NCBI GenBank assembly: GCA_017509375.1
Contig: JAFWPT010000324.1
Coordinates: 1 to 11,026 of the forward strand
Direction of reading: 5' to 3'
Source: Bacteroidales bacterium
GTDB taxonomy: Bacteria > Bacteroidota > Bacteroidia > Bacteroidales > UBA932
DNA length: 11,026 bases
Shown: positions 1-6,373 of the stretch, one piece after another
How the letters are laid out: every line of letters begins with the position of its first letter
How positions within the stretch are numbered: position 1 is the first letter of the stretch
The notes under the pieces: generated by a model
The model's database searches: none
Told to the model about the DNA's origin: nothing
The model's input: only the letters and a program-made list of their open reading frames with translations
Made by a program: the position numbers and the translations under genes

Positions 1-1
1 C

Positions 2-1219
2 AACTATGAGTCCGCTACCGCCACCAAGAACTTCACGATCGGCCAGGCTACAGGCACCTTGACTTTAAGCTCCTCTGCCGTCTATCTGGCCGCAGGCGGA
101 GCCCAGGGCGCCATCTATGTCACCAGCAATGATACGGGGGCCTCTTTCTCGGCCGAAATCGATGACAATACGAAGGCCACGGTTGCGTTTGATCCCAACG
201 ACGCAAGCAAACTTATCATTACGCCGGTTGCGCTTGGCGAGGCGACGATTACCGTAACCATGACCCCGAGCAACACCACCAATTATACCACGCCTGCACC
301 TGCCACCTGCAGCGTCACCATGGTAACGGCTCCGGTAGGTGCGCCGGCAAACAAACCGGGTGTTTTCAGCGTGAGCGACACCAAGCGGATTTTCTTCTCG
401 AAGGGGAATCTGCGGGCGACGACAACAGATAACGGCGCCAACTGGACCTGGTCCTTTGCGGAAAATCAGTGGACTGTTGTCGGCAACACAACGGCCAATA
501 CAGCCATCAACGGGAATGGTACCGTATCCAGTAATGGGACTGTTGATATGTTTGTTTGGAGCTCAACAGAAAACAATTATTTCGGCATCGGGACTTCTTA
601 CGGTAATTCTTTCCGAGACTGGGGCGAGAATACAATTACAAATGGAGGGAATACCGCAAACTATTGGTCAACAATCAGTAAAGCTGAGTTCGATTGGTTA
701 ATTGGCACATCTGTCATTCCTCGTCCTGGAACAAACTGCAGAACAACGAATCCCGTAAATGACACGGGCAATGCCCGCTACACCATGGCGAGAATTAATG
801 GCAACAGAGGTATTATCATTTTCCCTGACTATTACGCCGGACCGACGGTTAATGATACCGACGGTGGTATTCAATGGGGTACTATCAATGATAAATCTGA
901 CTTTACAACAATTTGCACGTCGGCGGGATGGAGTACGTTGGAGCAATATGGCTGCGTTTTCCTTCCGGCTGCGGGCCAGAGAGATAATAATCACATTGTA
1001 AATTTGGTAGGAGAGTATATCCAGTATTGGACCCGAGATGCGACGAGTTCGGGAGCTGCATATATTCTAAAATGTCACACAGGCATGGGAGGATCAGCTC
1101 GTACTGAAACTCACGTTAAGGATCATGGTTTAGCCGTGCGTCTCATTGCGCCTATCATTGCATCCAGCGACAACTCGAGTATTCAGGATTATAATGTCCA
1201 GCCAGGCCAGACTTGGTAA
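2..1219 (+). CDS. Surface protein, C-terminal part: Ig-like domain plus FISUMP/lectin-like domain (5' truncated)
   Basis: The frame is open to the left window edge, so this is the last 405 residues of a larger protein; the TTG at 59 is an internal leucine codon, not a start. The first residues (NYESATATKNF) look like the end of an MBG-type repeat. About residues 20-108 form a beta-rich bacterial Ig-like domain. From about residue 118 comes a domain widespread in Bacteroidales surface proteins, with FSVSDTKRIFFSKGNL at its start, then WSTISKAEFDWLI, NARYTMARINGNRGIIIFPD, GCVFLPAAGQRD and AVRLIAP. I relate it to the FISUMP family, probably with a C-type-lectin-like fold (family knowledge, not shown here). 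It ends in a short polar tail finishing QPGQTW. A role in binding is inferred and the ligand is unknown. The next gene begins 24 nt downstream on the same strand, so the two are probably co-transcribed. Any signal peptide lies outside the window. Confidence 0.85.
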   Translation, partial: NYESATATKNFTIGQATGTLTLSSSAVYLAAGGAQGAIYVTSNDTGASFSAEIDDNTKATVAFDPNDASKLIITPVALGEATITVTMTPSNTTNYTTPAPATCSVTMVTAPVGAPANKPGVFSVSDTKRIFFSKGNLRATTTDNGANWTWSFAENQWTVVGNTTANTAINGNGTVSSNGTVDMFVWSSTENNYFGIGTSYGNSFRDWGENTITNGGNTANYWSTISKAEFDWLIGTSVIPRPGTNCRTTNPVNDTGNARYTMARINGNRGIIIFPDYYAGPTVNDTDGGIQWGTINDKSDFTTICTSAGWSTLEQYGCVFLPAAGQRDNNHIVNLVGEYIQYWTRDATSSGAAYILKCHTGMGGSARTETHVKDHGLAVRLIAPIIASSDNSSIQDYNVQPGQTW

Positions 1220-1243
1220 TCATCAACAGCCCGTTTTCGTGCC

Positions 1244-3217
1244 ATGAAAAGAATCTTTAGCCTGATTTCCCTCGCAGCGGCGGCTGCCATTATCGGCAGT
1301 TGCGCCAAAGAGATTTGTGAAGAGCCTGACGCCCAGGAAAAGGCAGAGGAGGGGTTCGTCGTTACCGTGACCTCGAGCGTATCCTTCGGCCCCAATACCC
1401 GCGCCCTGACCGATGACGGGGTGAAGACTTTTGCCGTGGGGGAGCAGGTGGCCATTATCTATCCCAAGAACACGGGGACGGGCGTGAAGCTTAGCAACGC
1501 CCTGACGTCGGAAGATATCAGCGCAGATGGGAAATCGGCCACATTCACCGTGACGCTGCAGAATCCGGTGGCAGGAGATGTGACGTATGTGTATCCGGCC
1601 GCGATGGTGGACAGCCAGGGCAATGAAGTGTCATTGAAGGCACAGGACGGCACGCTGGAAGGTCTCCAGGCCTTCGATTATGCCAAAGGAACGGGCGAAC
1701 TCACGGTAGACGGATCGAACGTTTCCCTCCCGCTGGGCGTAGCCCTTGCCAACCAGCTTGCCGTGGGTAAGTTTACCCTGAAAGACGGTGACGGATCGGC
1801 CGAATTGTCGGGCATTTCCTTCGCCACCATCAATGACGGTACACAGACGTACAAGATTACGCCGGCATCGCCCGCCACTACGCTCACCTGGCCCATTTAC
1901 GTGGCCATGAAGCCGCTGGCCGACACCAGCATCACCTTCGCGGCCAAGGGCGGATTGGCCAATTTTCACAAAAAGGTTACACACAAAACCTTGACGGCAG
2001 GCAGCATCTACCCCATCACGCTGCAGATGCCCGTACTGGACAACGCCATCGATCTTTCACTTCTCACGACGGACCTTGAGGCACAGAACGGCGACATCCT
2101 GACCAACACCCTCATTGAAGACCACAAAATCTCGATTGCAGATGGTGCAACTATAACGCTTCGGGATGCGGGCATTCCTCTCTCAAATGATATTTGCAGT
2201 GCGGGTATTGCATGCGTTGGAGATGCCACAATTTTGCTTGAGGGCATTAACAGTGTCAGAGGGGGCGGAGATTGCACGATTCATTTTATGGATCCGGGAT
2301 TTGATTTTTCACTGGTATTTTGGGCTCCCGGCATTTCCATTGACCCAAATCATACACTCACCATTGATGGCAGCGGGGAACTCACGGTGAAGACTAATAG
2401 CAACGATGTTGGCGGTTCAGCTATCGGCAACTGGACTGGGCATAGTAGTGGCACTGTTATCATCAACGGGGGAACCATTTATGCTACAGGTGCGCAGGGT
2501 TGTCCCGCTATCGGCGGTGGCTATGGTGGCTCTTGTGATGAAATCCGGATCACGGGTGGAACGGTCTATGCCTGGGGTGGAGAAAGCGCTGCTGCCATAG
2601 GCGGATCCCGCCAGGGAGGAAGCGGTCCCATTAATATATCCGGAGGCAAGGTGGTTGCAACGGGAGGTGTAGGTGCCGCCGGAATTGGCGCAGGACAAGG
2701 CCATGATAGTAATTCAACTTGCGGCGATATCCTCATTTCCGGAGGAGAAGTCACGGCCATAGGCGGCCAATATGCCGCCGGCATCGGAAGCGGAATGGGG
2801 AGAGCGTACTATTCAACTTCTCCAACTTATCCAACTTTTTATGACTACACCTCACAATCCATTTGCGGGAACATCACAATCTCCGGAGGAACGGTCACAG
2901 CCAGAGGTGGTGAAGGCGGTCCCTACTACGGTAACACTAACCCTGTTGGAGCTGCAGCCATCGGTACAGGCGCTACGGCAAATAATGTAGGAGATGCACC
3001 TGACAGGGCCAAAAGTAGCTGTGGCGAGATCACCATCCTTAACACGGTAACCCGCGTCACCGCCACCAAGGCCAGCGATGCCACAAACTGCATCGGCAAG
3101 AATCATAGCGAGAATCCCGGCACATTCGGAACGATAACGATTGGCGAAACCACTTATCCTACAGGCGTAACCCCCAATCAAACCGACGGTAATACCTTTA
3201 TTTATCCCGCTAACTAG
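1244..3217 (+). CDS. Fimbrillin-like lipoprotein with glycine-rich beta-solenoid C-terminus
   Basis: A 657-residue surface lipoprotein. Residues 1-20 are a lipoprotein signal (KR, then a hydrophobic run, then IIGSC), with C20 as the likely lipidated residue. Residues about 37-262 resemble the Bacteroidales fimbrillin family: NTRAL at 51-55, KTFAVGEQVAIIY at 61-73 and a late TAGSIYPITLQM strand. Residues about 265-395 are a beta-rich linker with ISIADGATITL- and LTIDGSGELTV-like strands. Residues 403-618 are repeated ISGGTVTATGG...AAGIGGG units, which I infer form a right-handed beta-solenoid. Similar repeats occur in many secreted bacterial adhesins and putative carbohydrate-binding proteins, but no ligand can be assigned. 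The ATG has no clear Shine-Dalgarno sequence, which is normal in this phylum; it is chosen because the signal peptide begins there. It is the last gene of its unit, followed by a strong terminator. By hand count GC falls from 35/60 (1441-1500) to 25/60 (2281-2340). Confidence 0.88.
   Translation: MKRIFSLISLAAAAAIIGSCAKEICEEPDAQEKAEEGFVVTVTSSVSFGPNTRALTDDGVKTFAVGEQVAIIYPKNTGTGVKLSNALTSEDISADGKSATFTVTLQNPVAGDVTYVYPAAMVDSQGNEVSLKAQDGTLEGLQAFDYAKGTGELTVDGSNVSLPLGVALANQLAVGKFTLKDGDGSAELSGISFATINDGTQTYKITPASPATTLTWPIYVAMKPLADTSITFAAKGGLANFHKKVTHKTLTAGSIYPITLQMPVLDNAIDLSLLTTDLEAQNGDILTNTLIEDHKISIADGATITLRDAGIPLSNDICSAGIACVGDATILLEGINSVRGGGDCTIHFMDPGFDFSLVFWAPGISIDPNHTLTIDGSGELTVKTNSNDVGGSAIGNWTGHSSGTVIINGGTIYATGAQGCPAIGGGYGGSCDEIRITGGTVYAWGGESAAAIGGSRQGGSGPINISGGKVVATGGVGAAGIGAGQGHDSNSTCGDILISGGEVTAIGGQYAAGIGSGMGRAYYSTSPTYPTFYDYTSQSICGNITISGGTVTARGGEGGPYYGNTNPVGAAAIGTGATANNVGDAPDRAKSSCGEITILNTVTRVTATKASDATNCIGKNHSENPGTFGTITIGETTYPTGVTPNQTDGNTFIYPAN
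2450..3097 (+). repeat. Protein-level tandem repeats, five full and one degenerate GG-rich units
   Basis: Within the preceding lipoprotein, residues 403-618 hold units starting at about 403 (TVIINGGTIYATG), 434 (IRITGGTVYAWGG), 463 (INISGGKVVATGG), 496 (ILISGGEVTAIGG) and 544 (ITISGGTVTARGG). A decayed last unit starts at 596 (ITILNTVTRVTAT). Most carry a second half of the form AAxIGxG. Unit length varies from about 29 to 52 residues because Ser/Tyr/Pro-rich or Gly/Asn-rich loops are inserted after the fourth and fifth units. Several junctions carry a Cys in the form S/T-C-G-[DNE]. The repetition is in the amino acids; the DNA copies have diverged. Confidence 0.8.
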
Positions 3218-3260
3218 TCCTTGGCACTTATTTCTCTACTGCACAATACTTTACACAAAA

Positions 3261-3293
3261 GCAACTCCGTCCCGAGGGACGGAGTTGCTTTCT
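3261..3293. terminator. Bidirectional rho-independent terminator between convergent operons
   Basis: A perfect 12-bp stem (GCAACTCCGTCC, 3261-3272, with GGACGGAGTTGC, 3277-3288) closes on a CGAG tetraloop. On the + strand it is followed by TTTCT. On the - strand the reverse complement is followed by TTTTGTG, from the AAAA run at 3257-3260. It lies 43 nt after the stop of the + strand solenoid lipoprotein and 42 nt after the stop of the - strand lipoprotein, so it can serve both. Confidence 0.88.
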
Positions 3294-3330
3294 ATAAACA
3301 ACTATGGGTCAGGTGGTTAAGCGCCAGAAA

Positions 3331-4866
3331 TCAATTCTGCGGGGACACCGTGTATACCCAGGTGTAGTAATCCGGGGCACCATCATCATCATTATCAGGT
3401 CCTTCCGTGGTGCCAGACAACGAGACCGAGAAACCGGACGCAGCAAGGACACCCGGGTTGTCCGAAGAATCATCGTAGTTAGAATCCCCATAGAGTCCCC
3501 GATAGCCGGAATCGTTCGCCATGACAGTGAGCGTATAAGATTCACCTGTCGTAGCCAATGTCAAATACCCCCAATCGGCCCGGATTGCAGTCTCGTAGTT
3601 TCTGCAGTCAATAGAATAGTTGCTGGCAAGAATGATTGAGAGGCCATATTCACCATAAAAGAATGAATCATCGGAACCGGCATAGACTGCGGCACCGTCT
3701 CCCCCAAGGGTAACTACCGCATTATTGCCAAAATAGAAATAGTAACCACGGCTATCACCAGAGATGGAAATCTGGGTAGGATCAGGATTGGAGAATCCAT
3801 TGTAATAAAACTCACCATCCGAATCAGGTACAACTTCATTCCCTCCGTCCTCACGGGTAACAACAGGCAATACCTTACTTTGGCTTTTGCGCTTCCATTC
3901 CATGGTCAGTTCCCCATAATAATAGTTGCTGGCGACGAAACCACCGGAGGGAACAGTTACCACACCCTCATAGATGTTGTTGTCTGTATCCTTGGCCGTA
4001 AGGATTAACTCGTCATCGGCAGCAGGGTGGGCACTGTCATAATGGAAAGCGAGGGAAAGATAGATATCGTTATCTTCGGAGAAAACAACCGGTATATCCA
4101 AAGAGATCAGATCCATATCATACTCATCACCCGTCTTCGTAGGCTCATACCAGTATACCAGCGTTTCGTTTGCCGAACTGACAGTCATCGCCGAAATGGA
4201 GGGGATGGCCGCCATCGGATTACTGTCTTCATCCGTAAAAGAAATCTGCAGACGGAAAAGCGACTGAAGATTGCCTAATACGACGCCTTCCGGGGCCGTA
4301 AGCGTACTGGCCGTTTTGGCCATAGTAATACCGGTCGCCGCCGCAAAATCATGAGCGGATGCCGATGTGGCACTGCCATCCTGGTCGGAATAATCAAACA
4401 TAGGGTACGCACTGGACAATACCAACGACTGATTCATCTGATAAAACAAGGAATAGCTGTCACCATCATCGACGGTTATGACTTTCCACTCGCCAAAATC
4501 CCCCAAATCTTCATCCCACACATAGAATGTAAGGGAACCGCTCAAGTTGCAGAAATTCCCGGAAATGTTCTGGGGATGCAGAGCCATAAGGGGTGCCTCA
4601 TTCCCGCTGATCCATGTCCGGGCGAAAGCGTGTTTCGTCTCGTTATAGACATAGATGCAATCTGTATCCTGGAATTGAGAGGTAATCGTTTCTCCGTCAT
4701 TTCCAAAAGATACGGCCCTTGTCTGCATACCCATGCCAAGAGACATATCCAATTGATACACGGTGTCTCCACCAGCAGATATCTCATCATGCATCTCTAC
4801 CCTGTGGCAAGCGCAAAGCGCCAGGGAAACGATAATAGAAAGAAGAACAAACTTTTTCATTTTCAT
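3331..4866 (-). CDS. Fimbrillin-like lipoprotein with beta-rich C-terminal module
   Basis: A 511-residue lipoprotein, third and last gene of the minus-strand surface operon, beginning 15 nt after the stop of the gene before it. The signal peptide is MKMKKFVLLSIIVSLALCAC with C20 as the likely lipidated Cys; a second ATG at codon 3 (4860) is an equally possible start, and neither has a clear Shine-Dalgarno sequence. QTRAV at 48-52 sits where fimbrillin precursors carry their processing Arg. Residues about 35-325 look fimbrillin-like, ending with a SNYYYGELTMEWKR strand typical of these proteins. After a Ser/Lys/Asp-rich linker (326-352), residues about 353-508 form a Tyr/Gly/Asp-rich beta module (ISISGDSRGYYFYFGNNAVV and following) that may be a short solenoid. 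The C-terminus YTWVYTVSPQN follows an Asp-rich DNDDDGAPDYY stretch, possibly cation-binding. Function beyond surface display is unknown. Confidence 0.85.
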   Translation of the reverse strand: MKMKKFVLLSIIVSLALCACHRVEMHDEISAGGDTVYQLDMSLGMGMQTRAVSFGNDGETITSQFQDTDCIYVYNETKHAFARTWISGNEAPLMALHPQNISGNFCNLSGSLTFYVWDEDLGDFGEWKVITVDDGDSYSLFYQMNQSLVLSSAYPMFDYSDQDGSATSASAHDFAAATGITMAKTASTLTAPEGVVLGNLQSLFRLQISFTDEDSNPMAAIPSISAMTVSSANETLVYWYEPTKTGDEYDMDLISLDIPVVFSEDNDIYLSLAFHYDSAHPAADDELILTAKDTDNNIYEGVVTVPSGGFVASNYYYGELTMEWKRKSQSKVLPVVTREDGGNEVVPDSDGEFYYNGFSNPDPTQISISGDSRGYYFYFGNNAVVTLGGDGAAVYAGSDDSFFYGEYGLSIILASNYSIDCRNYETAIRADWGYLTLATTGESYTLTVMANDSGYRGLYGDSNYDDSSDNPGVLAASGFSVSLSGTTEGPDNDDDGAPDYYTWVYTVSPQN

Positions 4867-4881
4867 GCTGACTTGATAAGA

Positions 4882-6357
4882 TTACTGAAGCGGCGTAGGT
4901 GTATACCCTTCCTTCTCCACATTTCCGCCATTGCCGATATAGATGGGCCGAATGAAATTGGAACCATACGCTCTTCTGACGGCATCACCAGTACCACTTG
5001 ATACTTCGGGGAATGCATTCTTACCAGGATGATACTCCCTTACATAGCAGTAAATGCTTTCGGCGACCACCTCGCTGGTCCACACATGAATCGACCCTCC
5101 CTCATGATAAAATGCATTGCGCGTTGCAAATTTGATGGAATTTGCACCCTCCGTGAACGTGAACCAATCGATGCCCTCCGTGAGCGTGCAATTAGCGACC
5201 AAGGCAGCAAAATCACTGCGATTCGGCATCCGCCAGTCGGCGCCCAAAATGGCCCTGGCGGGATCATAAATCATATAATCCCCTGCGATACTATGCGCCT
5301 GCATCGTACCAAATGCTGCATCTCCACGATTGGGAACGATAGTCGACCAGTGGAATAGGAACTTGTTCTCAAAATCGTCCACAGCGGTACTTCCCAGGAA
5401 CCACTTAGACCATTTGTTACCTGCAATCTCGACATAATCAGGAGCTGTCATATACGGAACCCAGCCATTGGCGGCAGTCGGGGCCTTCAATTTAACAGAC
5501 TCGTGGCTTGCCAATGATATGCCGGAAATGGTTTTTGTAACAGCCGGATCTCCATCCGAGAAAAAGACGAACTTATGGTCGGCCGCGGCATTCCAGGAGT
5601 CATCGATAATGCCCGCGAAAGCAATACCCTCACCATACTTATATCCCCACATCGGGAGTCCCTCATTCAATTCATTGAAAGAGAAAGATCCCCCTATCCA
5701 CTGGCTCACATAAGCAGGTTTTACGCCTTCAACGCAAAGCCGATACTTCTCGTTTTGATTGTACTTCCCGTCTTCGGCATCTATGTAGAAATAGACGAAA
5801 TTCTCCGGAAGCCTCATCGTAAGAGTACCCGATACCGTATAAGTCGACGTTACCGAGCCCGACAGCGTATAGGGACTCCCGTTATCCACCATATAGAAGG
5901 AGAAAGGAGGAATACCATTCAAAGCACTATTTATGTGCCCGCGGCTTAGGAACTTACCGGACTCCGGCCGAACGCCTCCAAACGGGTAATAGACGGCATA
6001 CATCGTACCGGAACCGGGATGTCCGAAAGTGGAGAAGTTTAATGTCATCGTGGAACCGGGATCAACCGATGTATCCCAGGACGATCCGTTATAGGTAATC
6101 GTCACGTACTTGGCCGGATCAATCGTTGTACCATTATTGGGCTTCCTGAAGAAAATAAAAATCTTATCCCCTTCCTCCCAGTCCGTTTTCACAACACGGG
6201 TCTCGGGACCGTTGTCGATGACAACGTCGATATTGAAGGTCAGCTCGATATCACCATCTTCCTGTTCTGGAGCAACCAGCTCCGAAACCTTGGTGCAGGA
6301 GTGGAAGGAGAGGGCCAGCAGAACGGCCAATACCAATATAGATACGATTCTTTTCAT
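4882..6357 (-). CDS. Fimbrillin-like lipoprotein with C-terminal FISUMP domain
   Basis: A 491-residue lipoprotein, second gene of the minus-strand operon. I start it at the ATG at 6357, not the in-frame ATG at 6402, because a GGAGGA lies 6 nt upstream, the signal peptide (MKRIVSILVLAVLLALSFHSC, Cys21) begins there, and the longer start would overlap the upstream gene. Residues about 35-290 are fimbrillin-like: ETRVV at 52-56, then WEEGDKIFIFF, a pattern seen in many Bacteroidales fimbrillins. Residues about 308-475 are a FISUMP-type domain (Fibrobacter succinogenes major paralogous family). The key stretch is DPARAILGADWRMPNRSDF at 365-383, followed by a conserved-position Cys (390), HVWTSE at 424-429 and a final RAYGSNFIRPI at 462-472. 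Related domains are found on secreted and pilus-tip-like proteins and are thought to bind ligands; the ligand here is unknown. The tail is Gly/Glu/Pro-rich. Confidence 0.87.
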   Translation of the reverse strand: MKRIVSILVLAVLLALSFHSCTKVSELVAPEQEDGDIELTFNIDVVIDNGPETRVVKTDWEEGDKIFIFFRKPNNGTTIDPAKYVTITYNGSSWDTSVDPGSTMTLNFSTFGHPGSGTMYAVYYPFGGVRPESGKFLSRGHINSALNGIPPFSFYMVDNGSPYTLSGSVTSTYTVSGTLTMRLPENFVYFYIDAEDGKYNQNEKYRLCVEGVKPAYVSQWIGGSFSFNELNEGLPMWGYKYGEGIAFAGIIDDSWNAAADHKFVFFSDGDPAVTKTISGISLASHESVKLKAPTAANGWVPYMTAPDYVEIAGNKWSKWFLGSTAVDDFENKFLFHWSTIVPNRGDAAFGTMQAHSIAGDYMIYDPARAILGADWRMPNRSDFAALVANCTLTEGIDWFTFTEGANSIKFATRNAFYHEGGSIHVWTSEVVAESIYCYVREYHPGKNAFPEVSSGTGDAVRRAYGSNFIRPIYIGNGGNVEKEGYTPTPLQ

Positions 6358-6363
6358 ACTGCT

Positions 6364-6369
6364 TCCTCC
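6364..6369 (-). promoter_or_regulatory. Strong Shine-Dalgarno sequence deciding the start at 6357
   Basis: Read on the minus strand, GGAGGA is followed by six bases and ATG. It lies in the 16-nt gap after the stop codon of the large repeat lipoprotein. Consensus Shine-Dalgarno sites are uncommon in Bacteroidota, and the neighbouring genes lack one. It fixes this start and suggests the middle gene of the operon has its own efficient initiation. Confidence 0.75.
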
Positions 6370-6373
6370 AATA

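Noticed and set aside
59..61. TTG as the start of the first + strand gene
   Set aside because: The frame runs open to the window edge and encodes the end of a repeat-like domain; there is no signal peptide or ribosome site.
2450..3097. CRISPR array or DNA tandem repeat
   Set aside because: The repetition is in the protein; there is no constant-length DNA repeat with unique spacers.
4351..5001. A 216-codon + strand frame across the junction of two minus-strand lipoprotein genes
   Set aside because: It has no recognisable domain and crosses the end of one clear gene and the start of another on the opposite strand.
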